Below are positions 1 to 6,666 of a stretch of 13,121 bases of DNA, one piece after another. A program made the translations under genes and the position numbers. Each line of letters starts with the position of its first letter. Position 1 is the first letter of the stretch. Source of the stretch: Chloroflexota bacterium (lineage in GTDB: Bacteria > Chloroflexota > Dehalococcoidia > GIF9 > AB-539-J10); the NCBI GenBank assembly GCA_015222295.1, contig JADFUZ010000021.1, positions 1-13,121 on the forward strand, given 5' to 3'. Below the pieces are notes generated by a model that saw nothing but the letters and a program-made list of their open reading frames with translations, did not search any database and was not told where the DNA came from.

Positions 1-894
1 GCCTTTGTTCCCATCATCCAGGGCTGCAACAACTTCTGCTCCTATTGTATCGTCCCATACAGGAGGGGCAGAGAGCTAAGTCGCAGCCCGGGAGAGGTAG
101 TCCGCGAAGTCAAGGAACTGGTGAAACAAGGGGTGAAGGAGGTGACTCTGCTGGGACAGAACGTTGACTCTTACGGGCATGACCTGCCCGAACGCCCCGA
201 CCTGGCCGACCTGCTCGTCGAGCTGGACGGCATCGACGGCCTGGCCCGGATTCGTTTCCTGACCAACCACCCCAAGGACATGAGCGGGAAGCTCATCGCC
301 ACGATATCTCGCCTGGACAAGGTCTGCGAACACCTGGACCTGGCTCTTCAGTCGGGCGACAACGAGGTGCTGAAAGCCATGAGGCGCGGATATACTGTGG
401 AGCGCTGCCGTGAGCTTGTCCGTGCCATCAGGCGCAGCGTCCCCGGGATATCCCTGAGCACCGATATCATCGTCGGCTTTCCCGGCGAAAGCGACGAGCA
501 GTTTGAACACAGCCTCTCACTGCTCGAGGAAATGAGCTTTGACGTCGTTCACGTGGCGGCCTACTCTCCTCGCCGGGGCACCATTGCCTGGCGGAAATAT
601 GAAGACGATGTCCCCCCCGACCTGAAAAAAGAGAGGCTGCACAGGATCGAACAGCTTCAAGCCAGCATAGCTGCTGATATAAACTCGAAGCTCGAAGGCA
701 GGACTGTGGAGGTGCTGGTGGAGGGCCAGAAGAAAGGAAAGTGGTATGGCCGCAGCAGAAATGATAAGCTAGTGTTTTTCCGGGACCGCGCTGAGCAACT
801 CGGGCGATTGGTCAAAGTGAGGATTGAGAAGTCCAGCCCCTGGGCACTACAGGGAGAAATTGAGTATAATAGAGCGAAGCAAGGAGGAACATAA
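1..894 (+). CDS. miaB: MiaB-type tRNA methylthiotransferase, 5'-truncated
   Basis: This is the C-terminal 297 residues of a radical SAM methylthiotransferase; the reading frame is open to the window edge, so the N-terminal domain with its own iron-sulfur cluster lies outside. Known role of the family: conversion of i6A37 to ms2i6A37 in tRNAs reading UNN codons. Seen here: the radical SAM cluster motif C-x3-C-x2-C at Cys9, Cys13 and Cys16 of the visible part (nt 25-48), the VPYxRGRE-like stretch after it, NHPKDMS, the LQSGD and RRGYT segments, the VGFPGE motif, and the YSPRRGT motif that points to MiaB rather than RimO or MtaB. A TRAM RNA-binding domain spans roughly visible residues 230-287. 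The stop TAA at 892-894 shares its last A with the yajC start, so the two are probably co-transcribed and translationally coupled. The SPRRGT variant (instead of the common SPRPGT) is a small oddity. MtaB is the main alternative. Confidence 0.9.
   Translation, partial: AFVPIIQGCNNFCSYCIVPYRRGRELSRSPGEVVREVKELVKQGVKEVTLLGQNVDSYGHDLPERPDLADLLVELDGIDGLARIRFLTNHPKDMSGKLIATISRLDKVCEHLDLALQSGDNEVLKAMRRGYTVERCRELVRAIRRSVPGISLSTDIIVGFPGESDEQFEHSLSLLEEMSFDVVHVAAYSPRRGTIAWRKYEDDVPPDLKKERLHRIEQLQASIAADINSKLEGRTVEVLVEGQKKGKWYGRSRNDKLVFFRDRAEQLGRLVKVRIEKSSPWALQGEIEYNRAKQGGT
881..887 (+). promoter_or_regulatory. Shine-Dalgarno site of yajC inside the miaB 3' end
   Basis: AAGGAGG lies in the last codons of miaB, 6 nt before the ATG at 894. 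It fixes the yajC start and shows translational coupling through the TAATG overlap. Confidence 0.85.
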
Positions 895-1166
895 TGGAAG
901 AACTTGCACAGACTGCCCCGCTAATCGGTTTTTTCGTGCTGATGTTTGTGGCCATGTATTTTCTCATGATCAGGCCGCAGCGCAAGAGACAGAAAGAGCA
1001 GCAAGAACTGTTGAGCGAACTGAGAAGGGGAAGCAAGGTCATCACCGCCGGCGGAATTCACGGGCAAGTTGAAAACCTTGCCGACGACACGGTAGTCCTG
1101 AAACTAGAATCAGGGGCCACCATGAAGGTGAACAAAGCCAGCGTGACCGCCAGACAGATGAAGTAG
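894..1166 (+). CDS. yajC: Preprotein translocase accessory subunit YajC
   Basis: A 90-residue single-pass membrane protein. A hydrophobic helix at about residues 8-25 is followed at once by the YajC hallmark I-R-P-Q-R-K-R-Q-K, then a charged helix and a small beta-rich cytoplasmic domain containing the G-S-K-V-I-T-A-G-G-I-x-G motif (about residues 46-57) and a conserved V-x-L-x-L-x-x-G segment. Known role: YajC associates with SecDF and SecYEG in the inner membrane. It is not essential in most bacteria. The start ATG at 894 overlaps the miaB stop and has a strong Shine-Dalgarno site. The usual partners tgt, secD and secF are not next to it here. The next gene downstream converges from the other strand only 32 bp away. 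Confidence 0.93.
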   Translation: MEELAQTAPLIGFFVLMFVAMYFLMIRPQRKRQKEQQELLSELRRGSKVITAGGIHGQVENLADDTVVLKLESGATMKVNKASVTARQMK

Positions 1167-1198
1167 TTGTGCCTGATACGCGTGCGCAGCGGCGCTCC

Positions 1199-2701
1199 CT
1201 ACACAAAGTTGCCTGACGCGAGTTCCCTTTTCAGATGATGTAGGAACTCCTCCGCCTTCTTCAGCGGCGGCTTGGTCGCCAGACTCACCACAACGAAAAG
1301 GATGGTGCAGACTATGATGCCCCAGGTCCCCGGCCACCATCCCAGCGGCTTGTAGCCCGTTATCTGAAGGATCAGAACGAGGATTGCGCCCACGGCACTG
1401 CTAACGATCGCCCCGGTTGCCGTTGCCTTTTTCCAGTAGAAGGCCCCGATTATGGCTGGCACGACCATTAGAAGCCCTGCGGAAGAAGCCGCAGAAAGAG
1501 GGGCGATCATGAAGTCCAACCCGGTTTTGGCCGAGACCTGCCAGGCAAAAACAAAGGCGACGGCGGCTACCACAGGGATGACCCATTGCCCGATACGAAG
1601 CTCCCTGCTTTCCAACACACCGGGGCTGATGACAGCTCTGTGAATATCACGAGCCCATACGGAGGACAGGGTCAACAGGATTGAATCTATCGTTGAAATG
1701 GCTGCCGCCATAATCCCGACCATCACGACGAGCGCCAGCGCCCGGGGAATCACCGGCAGGGCCAGCAGTGCCGGTGTGGCCATATCCGCTTTTTCCAGGC
1801 CAGGAACCAACAGCCTGGCACCAAATCCCAGTAGTACAGCTATCAGCGTATAGGCAAACCCGAAGACCAGGAACCCGCCCAGCATTCGCTTCATGGCCGT
1901 GACGGATTTCGGGATGAAGAACCTCTGACTCACCTGCGGATTGGAGATACAGAAGAAGAACCAGGGCAGTGAAAGCCCGATGAACATGTTGATATTCCAC
2001 ATCCCTCCCCCCGAAGGGACGGTCAGTAAATCAGGATGACCGGACTCTATCTGGCCAAGAAAAGACGGCCATCCCCCCACCCTGGAGACAACAATGCCCA
2101 GTATGGCCACACCGCTTACTATCATGATCAGGGCCTGAAAAGCATCGGTCCACGCTATCGAGCGCAGACCGGCAATACGCGACCAGGCTATGGCTAGCAG
2201 GGTGGCCAGGATTATGCCGCTGACTACCGGAATGGCACCGCCACTGAGCCCGTTGATCAGGAAACTGACTCCCATCAGTTGCGCCGCGCTGTAGGGAACG
2301 AGGAAAACAAGAGACAGGACACCCGCTGTCATACCGACATACTTGCTCTGGTAGCGATCGGACAGAAGCTCCATCGGCGTTATGTAGCCGTATTTGCGCC
2401 CCGCTAGCCAGAAACGCGGCAGGAAGAACAGTGCCAGGAAAAGCCCGCACAGATATGTCAACTCAAAGCCGAGCGCCCCGACCCCACCAGCGTACGTCAG
2501 GCCAACCAGACCTACGAGCATGAAGGCGCTGTAGGTGGTGGCACTGTAGGTCATGGCAGATATGAAACCGCCAACCTTGCGGTTTGCCAGGAAAAACCCG
2601 CTCATCCCCACCCCCACCTGCCGCCTCGCCGCAACGGCGATAAGAAAGCCCAGGACCACATAAACCCCCACAGCCAGCCAAACCCAGAACGTTGACCCCA
2701 T
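1199..2701 (-). CDS. Sodium:solute symporter (SSS family) permease
   Basis: A roughly 500-residue polytopic membrane protein of the SSS (SLC5-like, LeuT-fold) family, with about 12-13 predicted hydrophobic helices. Seen: the first core helix region with S-A-T-T-Y-S-A-F (residues 53-60), the N-x-x-M-F-x-G-L-S-L-P-W-F-F-F region (about 237-250) followed by N-P-Q-V-S-Q-R, and the A-A-A-I-S-T-I-D-S segment (about 332-340) that holds the Ser/Thr pair of the Na2 site in this family. It should import a small organic solute with Na+. The substrate cannot be read from sequence; pantothenate-, proline- or carboxylate-type members all look similar at this level. I chose the ATG at 2701 because AAGGAG lies 5 nt upstream; an in-frame GTG at 2716 would add five residues and has no better site. 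The gene follows a small two-helix membrane gene with a 2-nt gap and is probably coupled to it. Confidence 0.88.
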   Translation of the reverse strand: MGSTFWVWLAVGVYVVLGFLIAVAARRQVGVGMSGFFLANRKVGGFISAMTYSATTYSAFMLVGLVGLTYAGGVGALGFELTYLCGLFLALFFLPRFWLAGRKYGYITPMELLSDRYQSKYVGMTAGVLSLVFLVPYSAAQLMGVSFLINGLSGGAIPVVSGIILATLLAIAWSRIAGLRSIAWTDAFQALIMIVSGVAILGIVVSRVGGWPSFLGQIESGHPDLLTVPSGGGMWNINMFIGLSLPWFFFCISNPQVSQRFFIPKSVTAMKRMLGGFLVFGFAYTLIAVLLGFGARLLVPGLEKADMATPALLALPVIPRALALVVMVGIMAAAISTIDSILLTLSSVWARDIHRAVISPGVLESRELRIGQWVIPVVAAVAFVFAWQVSAKTGLDFMIAPLSAASSAGLLMVVPAIIGAFYWKKATATGAIVSSAVGAILVLILQITGYKPLGWWPGTWGIIVCTILFVVVSLATKPPLKKAEEFLHHLKRELASGNFV

Positions 2702-2703
2702 CG

Positions 2704-2883
2704 TTACTCCTTCCACCTGAGAAAAAGCACGAACATGCTCGCGACCGCCACGGCTGCCCAGGCCACCCAGAACAGGAAAACGCCGGAAAAGCTCTCAACG
2801 CCCCCCAGAACGCCCCAGGGCAGGGCCAGATCGAGCGCCAGCAGAAACACCAGCCAGACCAACATCCAGGTACTTCTCTTCAC
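2704..2883 (-). CDS. Small two-helix membrane protein, probable symporter accessory subunit
   Basis: A 59-residue ORF that is easy to miss. It starts at GTG (2881-2883), preceded by GAGG at 5 nt spacing, and ends in TAA 2 nt before the symporter ATG. The protein begins M-K-R-S-T-W-M-L-V-W and has two hydrophobic stretches at about residues 6-25 and 33-56, joined by a short L-P-W-G-V-L-G-G-V-E-S-F-S-G loop, with a basic tail R-W-K-E. The symporter's Shine-Dalgarno sequence lies inside its last codons. Known context: many SSS-family permeases are encoded just after a short two-helix protein (for example YhdT with PanF in E. coli, or DUF3311-type proteins). By position and shape this is the same kind of partner. 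The exact family is not certain, and a role in symporter assembly or stability is inferred. Confidence 0.75.
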   Translation of the reverse strand: MKRSTWMLVWLVFLLALDLALPWGVLGGVESFSGVFLFWVAWAAVAVASMFVLFLRWKE

Positions 2884-2943
2884 CTGAGCCTCAACAGCGC
2901 CGCAGTTCTCTCCCGGTCACTCTCAGAAACACTCTATCGTCTC

Positions 2944-2974
2944 CGGTGACAGCACGCCGGCGGAATCGTCACCG
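2944..2974 (-). repeat. 7-bp inverted repeat in the leader of the symporter unit
   Basis: CGGTGAC at 2944-2950 and GTCACCG at 2968-2974 form a perfect inverted repeat separated by 17 nt. It lies just downstream of the putative -10 box, so it could be an operator or an RNA hairpin in the leader. A related GTGACCGG-like string lies further down the same leader. Function is inferred only from position. Confidence 0.5.
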
Positions 2975-2986
2975 AAGAATGGCGCT

Positions 2987-2992
2987 ATTATA
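2987..2992 (-). promoter_or_regulatory. Putative -10 box for the two-gene symporter unit
   Basis: A perfect TATAAT on the minus strand lies in the 144-bp gap between the methyltransferase stop and the 59-residue gene. No good -35 hexamer is found at 16-18 bp (the best is TTCGCT-like), so this is a moderate call. Transcription would start near 2980 and give a leader of about 97 nt. Confidence 0.45.
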
Positions 2993-3027
2993 ACCGATGT
3001 GGCTGGCTGTAGCGAAAAGGCCTGGTG

Positions 3028-3666
3028 TCAGTTTGCCGCTTGAACCGACTTCTCGGCGATGACCAGATAGCGCTCCGGGCTATCCTCGAAATAGGTCAGC
3101 TTCAAGCCAGCGTGCCTTACCATCGCCCGTAGCTGAGCTTCCTCGGGCAGAAGGTCAATGGCCACCACCCCGCCAATGGACTGGTGGAGCTGGTTGATTG
3201 CTTCCCGGCTGGCGGTATGACAGATAACCAGGCGCCCGCCGGCCTTTAGCACGCAGGCCAGTTCTTCCAATACCGCCGCCTTGTCGCCGAAGTGCGGGAA
3301 GGCACTGTTGCATATGGCCAGGTCGGCCAGGTTATCAGGCAGGGGGATAGCGACAGCATCCGCCTGAATAAAACCCACAACAGGTTGCAACCGTTTGGCC
3401 TCAGCCTGCTTGAGCATGTTCTTCGAGAAATCGAGAGCTACTACTTCCCCTTCATACCCCACCGCCTCGACAAGAAAGGGCAACAGAACGCCTGTACCGC
3501 AGCCGATGTCAAGCACGCGACCTCCCCGTTTGATGTTCAGTTCTCTGACGATGTTGCCGAGGCACTCCAGCCGCACCAGAGTAAGCTCCCTGTCCCAGTG
3601 AAAAGCCACCCGGTCAAAGTACTCCCGGAGAGGCGTGGCTACTCCGTTGCTCAAGCCTGTTGCCAT
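3028..3666 (-). CDS. Class I SAM-dependent methyltransferase linked to metal transporter
   Basis: A 212-residue Rossmann-fold methyltransferase of the Methyltransf_11/25 (UbiE-like) type. Seen: motif I V-L-D-I-G-C-G-T-G at residues 51-59 for SAM binding, the acidic end of strand 2 in V-A-L-D-F-S (76-81), Q-A-D-A (101-104), and the post-core strand G-G-R-L-V-I-C-H-T-A-S-R-E-A-I-N (about 143-158). The C-terminal third carries H-Q-S-I-G-G and a final strand ending Y-L-V-I-A-E-K. The ATG at 3666 is chosen because an aligned N-terminus starts there and AAAGG lies upstream; longer in-frame starts run into the permease gene. The start overlaps the permease 3' end by 16 nt, so it is almost certainly the last gene of the metal operon. 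The substrate is unknown. A role in making or modifying a metal-binding small molecule is a guess from context. Confidence 0.85.
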   Translation of the reverse strand: MATGLSNGVATPLREYFDRVAFHWDRELTLVRLECLGNIVRELNIKRGGRVLDIGCGTGVLLPFLVEAVGYEGEVVALDFSKNMLKQAEAKRLQPVVGFIQADAVAIPLPDNLADLAICNSAFPHFGDKAAVLEELACVLKAGGRLVICHTASREAINQLHQSIGGVVAIDLLPEEAQLRAMVRHAGLKLTYFEDSPERYLVIAEKSVQAAN

Positions 3667-4472
3667 CTCTTTACCTTTCTCTTGGGCGAGAACGCGGTCG
3701 CCAGCGCGAAGATGATACATGAAGTTATCACGATGGACGCCCCCGAAGGGATATCCAGCAAGTAAGAGGCAGTGAGTCCCGCCCAGCACGAAACGACGCC
3801 GAAGGCGGAGGCGATGAGCAGCATCCGTTTCAAGCTATACGTGAGCTGATAGGCCGCGGCGGCCGGGTTGAGAATGAGGGTATAGATGAGCAGGCCGCCT
3901 ATGCTTTGCAGGGAGGCGGTGATGGTCAGCCCGGTGGCAAACAGCAGCCCATAGAAGATGAGAGTTGCCGGGATGCCCACGGCCAGAGCCACCTGCCGAT
4001 GGCAGATGACCGCCAGAATCTCCTTGTAGAAGGCCAGCACCAGCCCAATCTCCGCGGCGGTCACCGCACCCAGAAAAGCCAGGTCGCGGTGGCTGACGGT
4101 GAGGATGCTTCCCCAGAAAAGGTTCAACGCCTCGGTCCTGGAGCCAGACATCAGACCCAGGAAAAGGAACGCCAGCCCGAGCATCAGGGAGAAGACGATG
4201 CCGATTGAAGTGTCGAGGTTCAGCTCCCCCCGGTCGGCCATGGGGCCGATGATTCCGGCCGAAGCCAGGCTGAAGACCAGGGCGCCAATCAGGGGGTCAA
4301 AACCAAGCCAAACGCCGAGGAGAGCCCCGGCAAAGGCAGCGTGGGCAATGCATACGCCAATAAACGACAGATGCATGGTGACCACGAAGACACCCACGAT
4401 AGAGCAGGTTATGCCGCCGCATAGCCCTGCCAGGACGGCATTCTGCATGAACTGGTACTCTAATACGGACAT
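3651..4472 (-). CDS. ABC-3 family metal transporter permease (ZnuB/MntB-like)
   Basis: A 273-residue integral membrane protein with about eight hydrophobic helices, the usual size for the ABC-3 (ZnuB/TroC/MntB) family. Seen: the H-A-A-F-A-G-A-L-L-G segment near residues 44-53, equivalent to the S-H-A-x-x-P-G-V-A-x-G region of ZnuB-type permeases; the central G-S-I-L-T-V-S coupling region; the V-G-I-P segment and Q-S-I-G-G-L-L-I (the V-G-x-L-L-V region of relatives); and a C-terminal D-I-P-S-G-A-S-I-V-I helix. Its first residues M-S-V-L-E-Y-Q-F-M-Q-N-A-V-L-A-G match the typical family N-terminus, so the ATG at 4472 is taken, though the sequence before it (AGGGGA directly abutting) is a poorly spaced ribosome site. 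It follows the ATPase gene by 33 bp. The cargo may be zinc, manganese, iron or nickel; the permease sequence does not settle this. Confidence 0.9.
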   Translation of the reverse strand: MSVLEYQFMQNAVLAGLCGGITCSIVGVFVVTMHLSFIGVCIAHAAFAGALLGVWLGFDPLIGALVFSLASAGIIGPMADRGELNLDTSIGIVFSLMLGLAFLFLGLMSGSRTEALNLFWGSILTVSHRDLAFLGAVTAAEIGLVLAFYKEILAVICHRQVALAVGIPATLIFYGLLFATGLTITASLQSIGGLLIYTLILNPAAAAYQLTYSLKRMLLIASAFGVVSCWAGLTASYLLDIPSGASIVITSCIIFALATAFSPKRKVKRWQQA

Positions 4473-4505
4473 TCCCCTATCAGCTCATACGTCGCCAGCG
4501 CCCTC

Positions 4506-5291
4506 TCATTGCGAGGAGTGGAGCCACGAGGCGCTCCCGGTCTGACGGGGCATTGAGACCGGCACGCCGTAAAGCTGGCTCAACACATCTTTTTTCAGCA
4601 TTGATTCAGGCTTGCCCTGCCGCCAGATCCGGCCCTCCTTCATCAGAACCAGTCGCTCACAAACGGCCGGCAGTTGCCTCAGGTCATGCGTTACGAACAG
4701 GGTAGTCATTCCGTACTTCCGGTGAATCCTCTGTATCAGGTCGAGGATCTCCCACTGAGCCCGCTCATCTATGGAAGCCGTGGGCTCATCGAGCAGGAAT
4801 ATGTCAGGCTCCTGGACTATGGCCCTGGCGATGGCCGCTCTCTGGTATTCACCTCCGGAGAGATGCCCGATCGGGCGCTGCACCAGATGGGCAATGCCCA
4901 CCATATCCGCCATTCTGTCCACGCTGGCCCAATGCGCCGCCGTTGGTCGGTGGAACAGTCCCAGACGGCCGTAGCTTCCCACCATCACGGTCTCCCTGAC
5001 GTTGATGGGCAAGCGCGGGTCAATATTCTCAACCTGCGCCACGTAGCCGATGCGCCTCCTCAGCTTGATGCCGTTCTGCTCGTTCACCGGCAGTCCCAAT
5101 ACCCGGACTTCGCCTTGAACCAGTCTGCCTAAGCCGTTGATGACCGTCAGAAGGGTAGTCTTCCCCGCGCCATTGGGGCCAATAATGCCGATGAACTCCC
5201 CTCTGTGTACTTCCAGGGACACGCCCTGCAGGGCTACGTCTTCCCGGTAGGAGACTACGGCATCCTTGATGCTGATAACTGCATCGCTCAC
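4506..5291 (-). CDS. Metal ABC transporter ATP-binding protein (ZnuC-like)
   Basis: A 261-residue nucleotide-binding subunit with every expected motif: Walker A G-P-N-G-A-G-K-T-T at residues 38-46, Q-loop Gln86 in Y-V-A-Q, signature L-S-G-G-E-Y-Q-R at 144-151, Walker B I-F-L-L-D-E-P at 164-170 and the switch His202 in V-T-H-D. It drives uptake through the permease encoded 33 bp downstream. The start is GTG at 5289-5291, 13 nt after the TAA of the binding-protein gene, with only a weak upstream AAGAAAG-like site; no better start exists before the conserved N-terminal strand. The C-terminal tail after about residue 247 (M-P-R-Q-T-G-S-A-S-W) is not conserved in general. The family (ZnuC/MntA/TroB-like) is clear, but the metal is not. 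Confidence 0.92.
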   Translation of the reverse strand: MSDAVISIKDAVVSYREDVALQGVSLEVHRGEFIGIIGPNGAGKTTLLTVINGLGRLVQGEVRVLGLPVNEQNGIKLRRRIGYVAQVENIDPRLPINVRETVMVGSYGRLGLFHRPTAAHWASVDRMADMVGIAHLVQRPIGHLSGGEYQRAAIARAIVQEPDIFLLDEPTASIDERAQWEILDLIQRIHRKYGMTTLFVTHDLRQLPAVCERLVLMKEGRIWRQGKPESMLKKDVLSQLYGVPVSMPRQTGSASWLHSSQ

Positions 5292-5304
5292 TTTGCCGTC
5301 TTTC

Positions 5305-6141
5305 TTAACCCAGGGCTTCGAGGATTAAGTCCACATTCCTGTCTATCGCCTTCTCCCAGGTCTCGGTCCCTTCAAAGCCGCCGGGGAAATTGGAGATCGT
5401 CACCTGAGCAGCTCCAATATCCCGCGCCATTGTTGCGCTGTTCTCAGTCCCACCACTTTGCAGATTGTCGATCACCAGAGCCACACCGGCTTCCCTGGCC
5501 TGGACTATGAGCTGCTCCACGTCCGCCACGCTCAGTTCTTCAGGACGGCCGTAGGTGGCTATTACATCGAAGCCAGCCCAGTTCACGAACCCTGCCTGCA
5601 TCTCGGCGCAGATCACCTTGACCTTTTCCACCCCAGCCTCAAGCAGTCTGCCTTTCGCTTCCACTCCCCTGGCGGAGATTGCCTGTACCCTCGCTTCAGC
5701 TCCCTCTTGATAGTAGTCTGAGTTGTCCGGGTCTATCTCTCCCAAAGCCTGGGCGATGGCCTCCACCGCCTCGGCCTGCACGGGGGGCGCCATCCAGTTG
5801 CCTTTCACGGCTATGACCTTAACAATGAGATCAGGATTGTCGGCCGCTTCGATGAGTCCCGTGATGTTCGCCTTCTCCTGCTGCCAGGGGTGGATGATGA
5901 GCACTCTGCTATTGGCCAACGTCTCAACATCGCTCGGCTTCACATCGTAGTGTCCGGGACACATTCCCGGAGGGATCAGGTTTTGTACCTCGAGCTTCCC
6001 ATCAGCGAGGTCCTGTGCAATTCCGGCTATGAGCGAACTCCCGGCGATTATGTCGCCTGATGCGGACGTGCAGGATAGGGGAGCGAGCAGGGCTGCCACC
6101 AGAAACAGTGCCACGATGACAAGCAGGGGTTTTCTCTTCAT
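5305..6141 (-). CDS. Divergent ZnuA-type metal-binding protein of an ABC transporter
   Basis: A 278-residue exported protein of the cluster-9 (ZnuA/TroA) solute-binding family. An N-terminal signal (K-R-K at 2-4, then a hydrophobic run 5-22) ends in A-P-L-S-C, so Cys24 may be lipidated, although Pro at -3 is unusual for a lipobox. The family motif around the first ligand is present as G-M-C-P-G-H-Y-D-V-K-P-S-D (residues 59-71; His64). The region that normally gives the second ligand (H-D-A-x-x-Y) instead reads I-C-A-E-M-Q-A-G-F (177-185), and the late acidic ligand is probably Asp225 in V-I-D-N. His84 follows in I-I-H-P-W. No His-rich loop is present. The ATG at 6141 has AAAGGAGG 5 nt upstream; a longer frame to 6258 is rejected. 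It begins the transporter half of the locus and lies 88 bp after the cooT-like gene. The cargo metal may differ from zinc. Confidence 0.85.
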   Translation of the reverse strand: MKRKPLLVIVALFLVAALLAPLSCTSASGDIIAGSSLIAGIAQDLADGKLEVQNLIPPGMCPGHYDVKPSDVETLANSRVLIIHPWQQEKANITGLIEAADNPDLIVKVIAVKGNWMAPPVQAEAVEAIAQALGEIDPDNSDYYQEGAEARVQAISARGVEAKGRLLEAGVEKVKVICAEMQAGFVNWAGFDVIATYGRPEELSVADVEQLIVQAREAGVALVIDNLQSGGTENSATMARDIGAAQVTISNFPGGFEGTETWEKAIDRNVDLILEALG

Positions 6142-6168
6142 GGTTCCTCCTTTCAATACCTCATGCAT

Positions 6169-6184
6169 TTGCAATCGGTTGCAA
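6169..6184 (+). promoter_or_regulatory. Candidate Fur-family operator upstream of the binding-protein gene
   Basis: TTGCAA-TCGG-TTGCAA is two copies of the palindromic hexamer TTGCAA whose starts lie 10 bp apart, about one helical turn. It is 27 bp before the binding-protein ATG, in the 88-bp gap after cooT. The same TTGCAA-N4-TTGC arrangement occurs over the promoter of the Fur-family gene at 7127-7140. Operator function is inferred from this match and from location. Confidence 0.5.
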
Positions 6185-6229
6185 TCATGCCACAAAAAAA
6201 CCCACCTGCTTACAACCGAACCCTGGACA

Positions 6230-6424
6230 TCAGGTCGTGAGCTGGACTTCAAGCTCAACCCTGGACTTCAGGAAGTCTATCAGCCGCACTTTCCCTCGAA
6301 AAGCTCTACTTTCCCCGAAGAGGGTCTCTACTTCTATCCGGTCGCCCTCGATTTCCATATGCACAACGTCCTCCAGAACCGCCGTATCGTCATCCGTGCT
6401 CTCGTAGACCTTAGCCAGACACAT
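6230..6424 (-). CDS. CooT-like nickel-binding protein
   Basis: A 64-residue protein that starts M-C-L-A-K-V-Y, continues as a small beta-rich domain (V-V-H-M-E-I-E-G-D-R-I-E-V-E-T-L-F-G-E), and ends with a hydrophobic strand R-V-E-L-E-V. Length and layout match CooT, the dimeric nickel-binding protein first described in the CO dehydrogenase operon of Rhodospirillum rubrum, where the conserved Cys2 is needed to bind nickel. Cys2 is present here and is the only cysteine. The start ATG at 6424 has AAGGAG 7 nt upstream and lies 1 nt after the stop of the preceding small gene, so the two are tightly coupled. No CO dehydrogenase gene is in the window. Its place between a Fur-family regulator and a metal ABC transporter suggests a wider role in nickel handling; that is inference. 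Confidence 0.8.
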   Translation of the reverse strand: MCLAKVYESTDDDTAVLEDVVHMEIEGDRIEVETLFGESRAFRGKVRLIDFLKSRVELEVQLTT

Positions 6425-6425
6425 G

Positions 6426-6638
6426 TCAATGCTCCTTCGTTCCCTTGGTCAAAGCCTGTTTTGCTCTCTCCAGCGACTTGCTGGCTTCTGCCATGCTGGC
6501 GGCCGCTTCCCGTAGCTGCTGTGCCGCCCTGGCGGACAGAGAGTCAGCTCTGTTAGCCCAATCACGGAACTCCCCTTCATGCTCGCGATTGTGGTCAATC
6601 CAGTAATCAATGAGGGTAAGAAGCTTTTCCTCGCTCAT
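6426..6638 (-). CDS. Small helical protein with His-rich N-terminus, partner of CooT-like gene
   Basis: A 70-residue, almost wholly helical protein of unknown function. The N-terminal helix holds I-D-Y-W-I-D-H-N-R-E-H-E-G-E-F-R-D-W, giving His and Glu residues on one face that could bind a metal. The rest, from about residue 27, is an Ala/Glu/Lys-rich amphipathic helix (Q-L-R-E-A-A-A-S-M-A-E-A-S-K-S-L-E-R-A-K) able to form a coiled coil or helical hairpin. I take ATG 6638 (M-S-E-E-K) with GGGAG 7 nt upstream; a longer frame to 6701 would overlap the Fur-family gene. It follows that gene by 28 bp and precedes the cooT-like start by 1 nt. I recall short proteins of this look beside metal genes in other anaerobes but cannot name the family with certainty. 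A metal-binding or chaperone role is inferred. Confidence 0.7.
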   Translation of the reverse strand: MSEEKLLTLIDYWIDHNREHEGEFRDWANRADSLSARAAQQLREAAASMAEASKSLERAKQALTKGTKEH

Positions 6639-6666
6639 AGCTACGCTCCCATTCCTGCACCCCTGA

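Noticed and set aside
1167..1198. Possible bidirectional terminator between yajC and the symporter
   Set aside because: The 32-bp gap is GC-rich with short GCGC/CGCG strings but no convincing stem and no T run on either strand.
3667..3789. Longer methyltransferase ORF starting at 3789
   Set aside because: The extra 41 residues overlap the permease in another frame and do not resemble a methyltransferase N-terminus. The ATG at 3666 fits better.
6191..6230. Run of seven T on the minus strand between the cooT-like gene and the binding-protein gene, resembling a terminator
   Set aside because: No GC-rich stem precedes the T run (the bases before it, GGTGGG, have no upstream complement), so an intrinsic terminator cannot be supported.
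6142..6258. Longer start for the binding protein at 6258
   Set aside because: It would put about 39 non-conserved residues before a clear signal peptide and run back into the cooT-like gene. The ATG at 6141 has a perfect Shine-Dalgarno site.
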